Of a stretch of DNA of 64,000 bases, positions 11,226 to 21,098 are shown piece after piece. This DNA comes from Cordylochernes scorpioides (Eukaryota > Arthropoda > Arachnida > Pseudoscorpiones > Chernetidae). The stretch spans positions 138,969,303-139,033,302 of the forward strand of contig CP092865.1 in NCBI GenBank assembly GCA_030710605.1, in the 5' to 3' direction. The position numbers and the translations under genes are program-made. Under the pieces are notes generated by a model, which was not told where the DNA came from, did no database searches, and worked only from the letters and a program-made list of their open reading frames with translations. Numbering within the stretch: position 1 is the stretch's first letter; every line of letters begins with the position of its first letter.

Positions 11226-11850
11226 ATATCCTTCCTTATATCTATAAAAATGAAATGCGAAATCGATGTTTGTTATCGCTTCACGCAAAATCTACTGACT
11301 CAATCATTATGGAATTTCGCATGTAGGTAGCTGAAGATTTCGTTTAACATATAGGCTATTCAAAAAACTAAAAAAGTTAATGTGCTTTTTTTTTAAATAA
11401 AAAACCAAAAAGCGTTAGTTCCAGTCTTTTACCGCTTGGGCGCAGCACTGGTCGCGACGATAAATGAATTTGATTGGTTAATAATTAACACGTGGTTTTT
11501 TTTACGCGATGAATGTTAGTTTGTTCACACGATGAATGTTTTTAAAAGGTAAGATTATCCAATCGCCGTGAAACTTTAGGAAGTTATTTACTATACTACT
11601 GGGAAGATTTCTGGTTTGAATTTGATTTTAAATAAATATTCTTTGCAATTTTATTTGCAAATTTTCTACTTTCACTCGCAAGCAGCGCCTCTAGCGGCGT
11701 CTGGTGAAATTATATTTATAAATTGTAACAATGCTTAAAATGTTTTCCAAGTATAATAAATTTAATTTGAGAATTTAGTAATATAATATTCCAATGACGT
11801 AAAAAATACTTGGCATTTCAATATTAATATATATTTAAAGAAAAAATTGT
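11226..11850 (+). mobile_element. Helitron-like 5' region
   Basis: Homologous over about 600 bp to 55122-55740, starting TATATCTATAAAAATGAAAT. The block GAAACTTTAGGAAGTTATTT is shared with 2340, 23810 (reverse) and 55455. No CTAG terminus follows before the Penelope-like element at 11926, so the 3' end is missing or displaced. Confidence 0.6.
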
Positions 11851-11925
11851 AACGATTTTGTTTTAAATGTTTAAGTGTAATGTTAAAATATATTTTCACA
11901 TTAAAGTAGGTTGAAATCCTCTGAA

Positions 11926-12344
11926 GAATATAAGTAATAGAATCAAAGCATGCGAGGATGCGTATCTTATTAGTTTTAATAAAGGCGAGCTTTCGGGCTA
12001 ATAACCCTTCTTCAGGACATCATATCTGACTGATCTTGCATCTTATATACATATCCATATTGACAAAAATCAGCTTATATACAAAAAACAAACGAATCAG
12101 CCAATCAGTTAGAAAAGTAATAGCAAGAAATAACCGCGTGTCCCGAGCATATCAAGTAGGAAAAACACAAGAGACTTCACGATTAAGTCACGATACAGTT
12201 TAAGGCTGCATGAGTAAAATTAATCCAAAATAATACGTGCAGGCAATGGTCTTCTAAGGTACACTATGGCAATATTGCTTTGTATATGTCAGGGATGTCT
12301 ATATGTCTATTAATACTGTTATGTCTTAAAGAGAGCAACGCCTC
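11926..12344 (-). repeat. Left inverted arm (pseudo-LTR) of the PLE
   Basis: Reverse complement of 12920-13337 with very few differences. It therefore contains an inverted copy of the final codons of the endonuclease ORF and of the hammerhead-like core (about 11990-12016). Confidence 0.92.
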
Positions 12345-12349
12345 AACAT

Positions 12350-13000
12350 AAAATTAATACTGTCAAAACTCTTTCGAAACGTATTTTTACTCACTGCTCA
12401 ACATCTGAATTTAAACAAACAGAGACCCAAAATGTGATTAATCACCTAATGAACTCAGGTTACCCCAGAAACTTCATTCTCCGACATTTTCACAATCCCC
12501 AACAGCAACTTAATAGTCAGACTTATAGATCGACTTGCATCATTCCATACTCTAACTATAGTAGCAACATCTCTAGACACTTAAAAAACAAGTACGGAAT
12601 CCGCACCTATTACACCAACACTCCTAAATTAGAAACAATAGTTAGGAACCTCATCACCAAAAACAGTTTTCCCATTACCCTACCATTTCTTACAAACTCC
12701 GTGTATTCCTTAAAATGCTCAGATTGCAACAGTTTGTATATAGGAGAGACAGGCCGAAGAATTAAGGATAGGATAGAAGAACACCACAGAAACGTTAGAA
12801 ACAGTGAACCCAGATCTCTCATAGTGCAACACATCCAACAGACAGGACATTCTTTTGATACCTCTCATCCACAGGCATATTACTCAGATATCAAGAGCAA
12901 ATACAAAAGATTGGTCGTCGAGGCGTTGCTCTCTTTAAGACATAACAGTATTAATAGACATATAGACATCCCTGACATATACAAAGCAATATTGGCATAG
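12350..13000 (+). pseudogene. GIY-YIG endonuclease domain of a Penelope-like element (partial)
   Basis: In active elements this domain nicks target DNA for reverse transcription. The frame is open from about 12350 (KINTVKTLSKRIFTHCS, the linker normally found after the RT) to TAG at 12998-13000; the first ATG gives 188 codons from 12434. Key residues are visible: a Cys pair in LKCSDC, the GIY-YIG core LYIGETGRRIKDRIEEH (about residues 98-114) and a C-terminal ALLSLRHNSINRH. The ORF itself is intact, so the domain could fold, but the RT is missing upstream. The junction with the left arm lies at 12345. Confidence 0.88.
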
Positions 13001-13337
13001 TGTACCTTAGAAGACCATTGTCTGCACGTATTATTTTGGATTAATTTTACTCATGCAGCCTTAAACTGTATCGTGACTTAATCGTGAAGTCTCTTGTGTT
13101 TTTCCTACTTGATATGTTCGGGACACGCGGTTATTTCTCGCTATTACTTTTCTAACTGATTGGCTGATTCGTTTGTTTTTTGTATATAAGCTGATTTTTG
13201 TCAATATGGATATGTATATAAGATGCAAGATCAGTCAGATATGATGTCCTGAAGAAGGGTTATTAGCCCGAAAGCTCGCCTTTATTAAAACTAATAAGAT
13301 ACGCATCCTCGCATGCTTTGATTCTATTACTTATATT
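12920..13337 (+). repeat. Right inverted arm (pseudo-LTR) of the PLE
   Basis: 418 bp, inverted relative to 11926-12344. It includes the ORF's stop codon and the ribozyme-like motif at 13249-13273. Confidence 0.92.
13249..13273 (+). ncRNA. Hammerhead-like ribozyme core in the PLE arm
   Basis: CTGAAGA (13249-13255) and GAAA (13270-13273) match the invariant CUGANGA and GAAA boxes. They are separated by a 14-nt stretch whose GGG/CCC can pair as helix II. Hammerheads are established components of PLE pseudo-LTRs. Helices I and III and the cleavage site were not resolved by eye, and the first helix II pair would be A-C, so activity is uncertain. A copy lies in the left arm in inverse orientation. 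Confidence 0.5.
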
Positions 13338-13492
13338 TTCACATTGTTAATTTAATTTGCTGTTGTTTTATAAAAATGATGATGTAACTTTAATTGTTGC
13401 TGTGAAAATATCTTTATTTACGGAGCTGCTAATACTCCTTCTATAATACAACAATCTTTCATATAAATTATATTTAATTCTACTTATATATA
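13338..13492. other. Short AT-rich spacer
   Basis: No feature seen. It ends in a TATATATA tract that is the likely integration target of the next element. Confidence 0.6.
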
Positions 13493-13805
13493 TGTGGCGA
13501 CCGCACTTTGCTTCAGCGAACTGAGACAAAGCTTCAAAACACATACGGGCAGAAAAATGGCGGCCCCACTATGCCTCGGCAAGCACGTGTTTGGAGAACA
13601 CTTCACTACGCATGCGCGGGCGTCATCCGGAACTTTCTAGCGGCTGGCGTCTTCCGACACACTTGATCTGGCACTCAGCGGTAAACAACAAGGCTAGAGG
13701 CGACGGCCGTTACTTCAACCGTTGTTTCTTTTCTCTTTATAATTTCTTGCTTTAAATAAATTAATTTTAATTATAATTTTATCAGCAGCCTTTCCACAAG
13801 CCACA
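13493..13805 (+). repeat. 5' LTR of the small LTR element
   Basis: 313 bp, GC-richer than its surroundings. TTTATAATTTCTTGC and AATAAATT near 13735-13760 could be promoter and polyadenylation signals. Confidence 0.88.
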
Positions 13806-13985
13806 TGTCACAACAACTGCCCTGGTGACTACAGTCCAGAACGTTGAAGACACCAACTTAAGCTCCACCTTGCTTTCTCCCTCCAGCTCTCTGAGTAACT
13901 CTTCATCCCTGGACTCCTCATCGTTCTGCTCCAAACCTCCTTCAAACACCATCTCGTGCCCTCCTGAAACTGTTTTCTCCACCCA

Positions 13986-14577
13986 GTGCACAGTGACAAT
14001 CCCTTGCCCCAGCAGCCGCCGTCTCATGAAGAGCCCTTGCCCCAACAGCCGCCGTCTCATGAAGAGCCCTTGCCCCAGCAGCCGCCGTCTCACGAAGAGC
14101 CCTTGCCCCATCAGCCGCCGTCTCATGAAGAGCCCTTGCCCCAGCAGCCGCCGTCTCACGAAGAGCCCTTGCCTCCTTCCTGCGAGCAGAAACATCCACT
14201 CTTCCTAAAAGAAACCAATAACGCGGCTGAAAGGACTCCTCTCCACTTGCAGCCCGCCCAAACTTCGGTACCACAACCTCTCCAACCTCAAAACTCACTC
14301 CAACAGTCATCACCTCCCATTGAAGCAAAAGTCACTACTTCCCTAATACCAATAGCTCCTCCGGTACTCACGGCGACTATACCTATCGCTGAGCAATCCA
14401 TCGTGTCCCTGCAACCTAACAAGATGGTCGCCACCCATTACATCCGGACAACATTTGAAAAGGACAGGTGCCTCCCTCAAGCCCCCAAGACCAGATCCCA
14501 ACCCAACAAGGCACCCTACCAAGAGTTCCCTCTACGACTACATAGGATCTTTAAAGATCCTACTGGAGGGGGAGTAG
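13986..14577 (+). CDS. Proline-rich repeat ORF inside the small LTR element
   Basis: The open frame gives five tandem 11-residue units of the type PQQPPSHEEPL (DNA unit 33 bp, 14003-14171). It continues to RTTFEKDRCLPQAPKTR and a C-terminal QEFPLRLHRIFKDPTGGG before entering the 3' LTR; the computed ORF ends only at 14840, inside the LTR. No known domain is recognised. It may be the remnant of a Gag or of the pol C-terminus. The frames at 13825-14208 (plus) and 13782-14328 (minus) are shadows produced by the same repeat. Confidence 0.4.
14003..14171 (+). repeat. 33-bp tandem repeat, five units
   Basis: The unit CCCCAGCAGCCGCCGTCTCA plus TGAAGAGCCCTTG is repeated five times with single-base variation (AACAG, CATCAG, CACGAAG). 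The length is a multiple of three, so copy changes keep the reading frame. Confidence 0.9.
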
Positions 14578-14890
14578 TGTGGCGACCGCACTTTGCTTCA
14601 GCGAACTGGGACAAAGCTTCAAAACACATACGGGCAGAAAAATGGCGGCCCCACTATGCCTCGGCAAGCACGTGTTTGGAGAACATTTCACTACGCATGC
14701 GCGGGTGTCATCCGGAACTTTCTAGCGGCTGGCGTCTTCCGACACACTTGATCTGGCACTCAGCGGTAAACAACAAGGCTAGAGGCGACGGCCGTTACTT
14801 CAACCGTTGTTTCTTTTCTCTTTATAATTTCTTGCTTTAAATAAATTAATTTTAATTATAATTTTATCAGCAGCCTTTCCACAAGCCACA
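14578..14890 (+). repeat. 3' LTR of the small LTR element
   Basis: Matches 13493-13805 apart from about three substitutions. Confidence 0.88.
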
Positions 14891-16084
14891 TCACGCAACA
14901 ACTACCCTACATATATATATAGGGTAGCTAGAATTTTTATGTTTAGTTTCATAGAGACATTTAGTATAATTTTATATTTATTCAATACTCTCATGATAAT
15001 CATTTTTGCTTCTATAAAATTAGGTCCATTTATTTCATTAGCCATTTCGGGTCCAAGAACAGGACCTTGGCATAATGAGCATTAAAGTTCCAAGTCATCG
15101 ACAAATTGTCTTCAATTAAGATGAGTCAACTGATGATTTACATTTATTAACCCGGACGTCTCCCAGACAATAATTAACCATCTGTATCTCAATTTATATA
15201 TTTTAAATTTAAATATAGACACCATCGATATGTAAATAGTATATTTTATATACATACTTAGTAAACTCATAATATTTCAATCGTATGAAAAATGAAACGT
15301 AAAGAATTGAACCTTCAGTATTGCGCCACTTTTCATTATTTTATGAAATTGAATGGAAACACTCGATTAATTTCCATTCCACATAGAAATTTCTAGACAC
15401 AAACGGGTAATCGATATTTGGAAAATATCAAATATTTTTTTTATCAAGATTGTTATTATTTATCTTTATGATAGTTTTCAACCTCACGTTTGGTAATTAG
15501 AAAACTTATATTCGCTATTTCAAATAGCTCCTATTACTATTACAAGTGAACACTGTGCAAAACTTTGGTATTGTTTGATCTTCCATTACTTATCAGCAAT
15601 AACTGGGTATATTTTTTAATGGCTCGCCCTTTCAACAATTTTTCTACACTCTGGATGCCATCTCGGAACCCTCGATAACCTTCCTACCCTCTATTAACAC
15701 ACCGTGGGTTTCCTAAATTTAAATTAAAATATATTCTCAGTACATTTATCGAAATAAATATGTAACGCGCTGTTCGTGAAACTAATTAGAGGTAGCTCTT
15801 ATATACACTCTAGAACAAATAGGAATCGAAGCAGCAAGAAGGAGTTGACCATATAGGAGTTGATTATATTACCCGATTCATATGAAATTACGTATACGAA
15901 AACGTCCGGTTCAAACATATAAATAATTGAAATTTGGGGGCTGGTTTTGTCAAATCGAAATCATCAGCGCATCTGAACTGCGCATCCAGCACGCGTATTC
16001 TAGAATCAATATTCTGTGCGACACGATGTGATTTTTGGAATTTCCGTTTAGTTTTTTTTTTTTAATAAGAGTAAGGTCTCTGAT
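14891..16084. other. AT-rich DNA without a gene
   Basis: There is a short palindrome CTACCCTA...TAGGGTAG at about 14903-14928. Otherwise no coding or repeat signal could be supported. Confidence 0.55.
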
Positions 16085-16440
16085 GCTGGTTATAATAGGT
16101 TACATAGTTCATTTTCCTGAGCCTGTTTATTTCAGGTGTCGCATTTTCAATAGCCTCTTCAGATGACGAAAAGCGTCTTCCTTTTAACGCAAGTTTGAGC
16201 ATAAATTAATATATCACAAGGAATAGGTATGAGTAAAAAGGCGATGTAATATAACAGTCACAGAATGCTTAGCTCTATAATTATAATTATGGATTATAAT
16301 CCATACCCAAGGTGGATTTTTGAGCGTAAGGACTTTGTCACGAAGCAATTTCCATTGTTGTGAATGGGAGAACTGGTTCCTTTTCCTTCGTATTGTATCT
16401 CTAAGGCGCACAAGAATTTCTTTGTATGTGTTTTATTTAT
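16085..16440 (-). pseudogene. mariner transposase fragment
   Basis: On the minus strand, RLRDTIRRKRNQFSHSQQWKL (from about 16410) resembles the segment before the second catalytic Asp. LKLALKGRRFSSSEEAIEN (about 16205-16145) resembles the C-terminal part of mariner transposases. The segment between them, including the HDNAPAH-type motif, is lost or scrambled. It is homologous along its length to 44205-44560, which lies in a mariner with both ends present. Confidence 0.7.
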
Positions 16441-16819
16441 AGAAGTTTACTCTGGTATAAACTCATATTGTGTACAATTCCTTTGTATTAAAAATTGTAG
16501 TTAAAACTTGATTACAAACTTTATGAACAAAAATGTGTTAAAGCAAGTTAAATGATATTTCTTTCATAGGTCTTAAATAGGCGCAAGTCTCTTTGCAGCC
16601 GATTGGTCAATTCCTCGTACAATGTGAGAAATTAGGTGAGCCACTATAACTTTAATATTAGTCTTTGATTTTGCTTAGGCGAAGTAAAATTTATTTAATT
16701 ATATTACAAACACATAGATATACAATGGGTTATTTTCAGGGGACAATGTGTACATATATAATAATTATTATTATTAATTAATTGATTAATTAAAGTTAAA
16801 ATTAACAAAATATTAATTG

Positions 16820-16913
16820 ATAAAGGGGAATTATTTCTAACACACTATATGGATAATATTATGAGGCCACACATTTTTTAACGATACCGTGTGTTGGAAA
16901 TAGTTCCCCTTTC
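16820..16913. mobile_element. Miniature inverted-repeat element
   Basis: A 90-odd-bp unit with ends AAAGGGGAATTATTTCTAAC (from 16822) and the inverse (ending 16912). The right half resembles the 3' end of mariner-2 at 18223-18274 (GACCACACA and GTGTTGTGAATAGTTCCCC). It is probably a deletion derivative sharing mariner-2's termini. Confidence 0.65.
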
Positions 16914-17169
16914 TCAAATAATATTCTGTTGATTTTTTTCGCTATTTTATTGAGATTAATCATAATTAAAATTAAATATGTACAAATTATATATATTGAA
17001 GGTATAAATAAGTTCGTGTGGTTTTGATAAAGATAGCGCTACTAGTTTATTATTTCATTGTTTCATCTGTTAGTTTAAAGCGTCACCATAAGGCATCCCT
17101 TTTCAGTACCGTCATTTCTCTGAAGTATAGACAACCTTGTTTCTCTTTGCTCCTAAAATGTAAACTTTT
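16914..17169. other. AT-rich DNA, possible mariner-2 left flank
   Basis: No supported feature. The left terminus of mariner-2 should lie here but was not identified. Confidence 0.4.
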
Positions 17170-18275
17170 GTACCATATAATGTGTTTTTGCGGAGAGTTT
17201 TACTTTTTTACTTCAATATGAAAAAGGAGCTGCTGAAAGTCATCGTATTTTAATGTAAGTCTATGGTGAACATCATCTAGCTGAAGGAATGTGTCAGAAG
17301 TGGTTTGCACGGTTTAAAAATGGCAATTTTTATTTGAAAGAAGAAGAAAGACCCGGAGCGCCACCAAAGTTTGAGGATGAAGAATTAGAGGTAAGGCTAA
17401 GATCCAACACAAACTCAAAAGAAACTCGCAAAAACACTTTGAGCCAGTCACCCAGCCATTTTTCATTGCTTAAAATAAATGGAAATGATCCTTAAGAGGT
17501 AGGATATTGGGTGCCGTATGAACCAAAGCCAAGAGACGTCGAACGCCGTTTTTTAGCATGTGAAAAACTGCTCTAATGTCAATATAGAAAGGAGATTTTG
17601 CATCGAATTGTAACTGGCGATGAAAAGTGGGTCCATTACGATAATCCAGAACGTCGGGTGACGTATGGATATCCTGGCCGTGCCTCATTATCGACGGCCA
17701 AGCCGAATATTTATTGCGAGAAAATATGCTTGTGTATTTGGTGGGACCAGCTAGGAGTGGTATATTATGAGCTGCTACAACCGAACGAAAGGATCACAGG
17801 GGAGGTCTACCGAATACCATTGATGCGTTTGAGCCAAGCATTTCAATAAAACAGCTTCATATCGCCAATAGACAAGAAAAGGTGATTTTTCAACATGATA
17901 ATGCTCGTCCACATGCTGTAACACCTGTTAAAACGTACTTAGAAACGCTCCAATGGGAAGTCCTACCCCACCCGCCGTATAGTTCAGACTTTGCTCCTTC
18001 CGATTATTAACTCTTTCGATCAATTCAACATAGTCTGGCCGACCAGCACTTCTCAAATTACGATGAAGTGAAAAAAAAAATTCGATGAACGGATAGCTGC
18101 CAAAGAGCCGGCCTTTTTCCGCGATGAAATCCGCCAAATGCCAGAAGGTGGGGAAGAGTAGTGGCTAGCGACAAACAATATTTTGAACATTAAAAGTCTG
18201 ACAAACATTGATTTTTATATATATGAACATCAGACCACACAATTTTTCACGAAACCATGTGTTGTGAATAGTTCC
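17170..18275 (+). pseudogene. mariner-2 transposase pseudogene with 3' terminus
   Basis: The helix-turn-helix region reads GEHHLAEGMCQKWFARFKNG after an in-frame TAA at 17256-17258. The first catalytic Asp is in IVTGDEKWVHYDN (about 17607). The second is in FQHDNARPHA (about 17893). The third is in SDFAPSDY, where the next codon is TAA (18007-18009). A frameshift near 17395 and others near 17800 break the frame. All three catalytic Asp codons survive, unlike in mariner-1 and mariner-3. The 3' terminal repeat ends AATAGTTCCCC at 18274. The ORFs 17289-17495 and 17598-17849 are pieces of this gene. Confidence 0.88.
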
Positions 18276-18303
18276 CCATAATTAATATTTTATTATATAT
18301 ATA

Positions 18304-18599
18304 TGACATAATAAAAATATAATTTTTATTATTCATTAATATAATTATATTTTAAATAATCATAGAATTAACACAGAGTTAATTTTTTAAAATCCTTAAC
18401 AAAAGGAGTACAACCCAAGATGTTTTTTGTATATACTTAGATTATATTTATAAAATTGTATGTATGCAAACTGTTTTGTTCTTAAAATATAATCATTAAA
18501 TTAAATTCAATTTTGGATATAAAAGTTATCATTTCACTTCAATCCACGACTGCATGAATGAATTGGTAACGTACCTAAAATACATCTTTTTTTACGACA
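18304..18599 (+). repeat. 5' LTR
   Basis: 296 bp, TG...CA. A TATA-like TATAAAA lies at 18518-18524 with a TCACTTC initiator-like stretch about 10 bp on. No convincing primer-binding site was recognised after 18599. Confidence 0.92.
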
Positions 18600-18611
18600 T
18601 AATTATTAATA

Positions 18612-19871
18612 GTGACAGGATGTATTTTAACCCTGTACGAGAAGAATTCCAATAGATTTCAAAGCCATATATTGCAACTAAGATATTTGGGAAAAGATAT
18701 AGATAAAAGAATAGCAATTATGGAAGTCGAAACTTTAATTAAGAAATTAAAAAGGATAAAAAAAAGTATAAAAGGCATTGAAGAAAATATCGAATCCATT
18801 GTGTCTATGGTAGATGTAAATGCAACGAAATGCAAACTAGAGTATGCAAATAATGATTTGATGAAAATGAGTGATATTTTCTTGCAGAAACTTGAGGATG
18901 AGGATTTGAATGACGAAGTGGAAAATTGCATAGATAAGTGTATAAGATTAAAGTGTGAATTGGATTTAAGGCATAATGGGCAAGAAACATCTGAGAAAGG
19001 GGTAAATTTACATGTTAAAATGCCTAAACTTGAATTGCCAACTTTCGATGGTAGATTAGAATCATGGCTTTCATTTAAGGATCTATTTTTTTCTGCGGTT
19101 GGTTCTAACTCACAAATACCTAATATTGAAAAGTTACAATATTTAAAAGGCCAACTGAGAGGCGAAGCCCTAAGACTGGTCAACGCATTTCCAATTACAG
19201 CCGATAATTATGTTGAGGTTTGGCAAACCTTATTAACAAGATATGATAATCCAAAGGATCTGATTTTCACCCAAATAGATAATGCATTAAGATTACCAAA
19301 GTTAGCCGATGACAACCATAAGTCAATGTTTAAACTTCTAGATAGTTGCAACGAGATAGTAAGAACAGTGAAGGTATTAGGTTACCAAATCGATAGTTTA
19401 TCTGATGTGTTTCTCGTCAAGATCATACAAGATAAGCTTGATAAAACCACAAGAAAACAGTGGGAATTGCAGAACAACCCAAGGGTTGTGCCTTCAATTA
19501 AGGATTTAATGGAATTTCTAGAAATTCACGCAAAAAGCTTGCAGAATTTGCCAAATAAAGATGCAAATGTGGAGGAGTCATCTATTAAAAGGGAAACAGC
19601 CCCAAGAATGGAAGTACAACCAAAGCAATGGGGACATCCAGGTAGAAGCCCTATGGACTATAGTTCTAAAAGACGTCCTTGCCGAATTTGCCTGAACCGG
19701 GGACATGCCGGACGCTTCCATCCTGAGAATAGGTGCTGGTTTCGGGAGAAGGCCGTACAAGCCTCCCCAGCTGCAAGCTTCATGTCCGTGCCGTCTCGAT
19801 ACATGGATACCTTGACGCAGACAACAGCCCCTTCGAGCGAATGCCGACCAGCTCCGCCTCAACACTCCTGA
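18612..19871 (+). CDS. Gag protein, DUF1759-type with zinc knuckle
   Basis: Intact 419-codon ORF. An internal Met near residue 37 (MEVETLIKKLKRIKKSIKGI) may be the true start. Residues 45-120 look coiled-coil. From about residue 135 the DUF1759-type capsid region begins (KLELPTFDGRLESWLSFKDLF, then KLQYLKGQLRGEALRLV). A Cys/His knuckle (CRICLNRGHAGRFHPENRC) lies at about 357-375. Gag forms the particle and packages RNA. This Gag type is best known from BEL/Pao elements, whereas the integrase downstream is gypsy-like. It ends at TGA 19869-19871, and the downstream pol ORF is in the same frame. Confidence 0.88.
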   Translation: MTGCILTLYEKNSNRFQSHILQLRYLGKDIDKRIAIMEVETLIKKLKRIKKSIKGIEENIESIVSMVDVNATKCKLEYANNDLMKMSDIFLQKLEDEDLNDEVENCIDKCIRLKCELDLRHNGQETSEKGVNLHVKMPKLELPTFDGRLESWLSFKDLFFSAVGSNSQIPNIEKLQYLKGQLRGEALRLVNAFPITADNYVEVWQTLLTRYDNPKDLIFTQIDNALRLPKLADDNHKSMFKLLDSCNEIVRTVKVLGYQIDSLSDVFLVKIIQDKLDKTTRKQWELQNNPRVVPSIKDLMEFLEIHAKSLQNLPNKDANVEESSIKRETAPRMEVQPKQWGHPGRSPMDYSSKRRPCRICLNRGHAGRFHPENRCWFREKAVQASPAASFMSVPSRYMDTLTQTTAPSSECRPAPPQHS

Positions 19872-21098
19872 CGCCAAGGTCTGTATATAAATCTAAATGT
19901 GAATAATAACAGTATTGTAGCTCTCATAGATACTGGCTGTACCTTCTCGATAATTCCTCAACACATGTTAGATAAGATTCAACCAAACTATGTTGCTTTT
20001 GATAATTTACCTCTTATTAATCAGACATCCGGTATGCTAAATATAAATTCAAAAATTAATGTTAATACAACTATAGGATTTATTACTAGAGATATTGATT
20101 TTTATTCCTCTGATATTAATTTGCCATATGTATTGCTTTCTTTACACCATATAAGATTATTTAAATTAGACATTGATTTTCAAAGTTTTACAATTACTCA
20201 ATTTGGTAGAATTCTTAATGTTAATTACCATAACCCTAATAATAATAATTATACACATCATAATGTAATTCCTTTATTTAAATCTATTATTCCTCCTAAT
20301 GAAAATGATTTTAGAAATTTTAATAGTGTAGAATTTGATGAAAAACTTTCACCATATGAAAAATCTGATTTAATTAAATTAATTAAGGAAAATAAAGAAG
20401 CTGATTTTCTCAGCAGATACCCCATAGCTCATTTTGTTTATGGACCACTACATCAGATGCCAATAGCTACACACCCAAATCATATTTTTTCTTTAGACAC
20501 AATGGGAGGCTTACATAATTATGGGACAACCAAACACAGTATCCATATGATAGTAGATCATCACAGTAGATTCCTTTGGACCTTTCCTACAAAATCTGTA
20601 TCCACTGATTCATATATAACTTGTTTAAAAAATTTATTCCAAATTAACAAACCTGAAATATTAATAACTGACAGAAATGCAGCTTTTCTTAGCAATAAAT
20701 TTAAACAATTTTTAGGAAAAAATAATGTTAAGCATCTACTCACCAGTGCCCATCACCCAGAAACAAATGCAAAAGTAGAAAGATTAAATTCCACTATCAT
20801 AAATAGGTTAAGATGTGAATATAATCATAATTTAAAGATCCCTTGGACAAAATATATTCCTAATATTACTGAAAGTTATAATGATACAGTACATACTATA
20901 ACAGGCTTTACACCTAGGTTCTTATACTATGGAATACAACCACAGTATATAGAACATGACACAGAAACACATACACCAATAGAAAAAGCAAGAAAATTAA
21001 CCAATGAAAGAACCATAAAATCCCATGAACACAGCAAACAGCTTTATGATAATAAAAACACCCAGAACCCATTTTTAAAGAAGGAGATCAGGTATTAG
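19872..21098 (+). CDS. Aspartic protease fused to gypsy-type integrase
   Basis: The reading frame continues from gag past the single TGA; the first ATG is at 19899. Residues 9-20 hold the protease motif ALIDTGCTFSII. At about 20385-20410 the text jumps from LIKENK to EADFLSRYPI, that is, from the spacer before RT to the last residues of RNase H. An in-frame deletion has therefore removed RT, RNase H and the integrase zinc finger. The integrase core keeps all three acidic residues: SLDTMGG, LITDRNAAF and NAKVERLN. It ends at TAG 21096-21098 after a 1-nt shift in a T run near 21073. Confidence 0.85.
   Translation, partial: RQGLYINLNVNNNSIVALIDTGCTFSIIPQHMLDKIQPNYVAFDNLPLINQTSGMLNINSKINVNTTIGFITRDIDFYSSDINLPYVLLSLHHIRLFKLDIDFQSFTITQFGRILNVNYHNPNNNNYTHHNVIPLFKSIIPPNENDFRNFNSVEFDEKLSPYEKSDLIKLIKENKEADFLSRYPIAHFVYGPLHQMPIATHPNHIFSLDTMGGLHNYGTTKHSIHMIVDHHSRFLWTFPTKSVSTDSYITCLKNLFQINKPEILITDRNAAFLSNKFKQFLGKNNVKHLLTSAHHPETNAKVERLNSTIINRLRCEYNHNLKIPWTKYIPNITESYNDTVHTITGFTPRFLYYGIQPQYIEHDTETHTPIEKARKLTNERTIKSHEHSKQLYDNKNTQNPFLKKEIRY

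Larger units (their letters stand above)
11926..13337 (+). mobile_element. Penelope-like element, EN-only, with inverted arms
   Basis: Nearly identical inverted arms (11926-12344 and 12920-13337; only a handful of mismatches seen) flank a 575-bp centre. The ORF at 12434-13000 encodes the GIY-YIG endonuclease of a Penelope-like element and runs into the right arm, so its last 27 codons are part of the terminal repeat. Inverted pseudo-LTR arrangements are a known habit of this class. The reverse transcriptase is entirely absent, so the copy is non-autonomous. Both arms carry a hammerhead-like core. Confidence 0.9.
13493..14890 (+). mobile_element. Small non-autonomous LTR retrotransposon
   Basis: Two 313-bp direct repeats (13493-13805 and 14578-14890) start TGTGGC, end GCCACA, and differ by about three transitions. 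The polypurine tract GGAGGGGGAGTAG directly precedes the 3' LTR. The internal region is only 772 bp and encodes no RT or integrase, so replication needs another element's proteins. Similarity continues weakly about 17 bp past each repeat (CAACAACT), so the true LTR may be slightly longer. No clear target duplication is visible in the surrounding TA-rich DNA. Confidence 0.85.

Noticed and set aside
13782-14328. Minus-strand ORFs of 128-137 codons across the 33-bp repeat
   Set aside because: Shadow frames of the GC-rich repeat; the element's strand is plus, as shown by the polypurine tract and LTR polarity.
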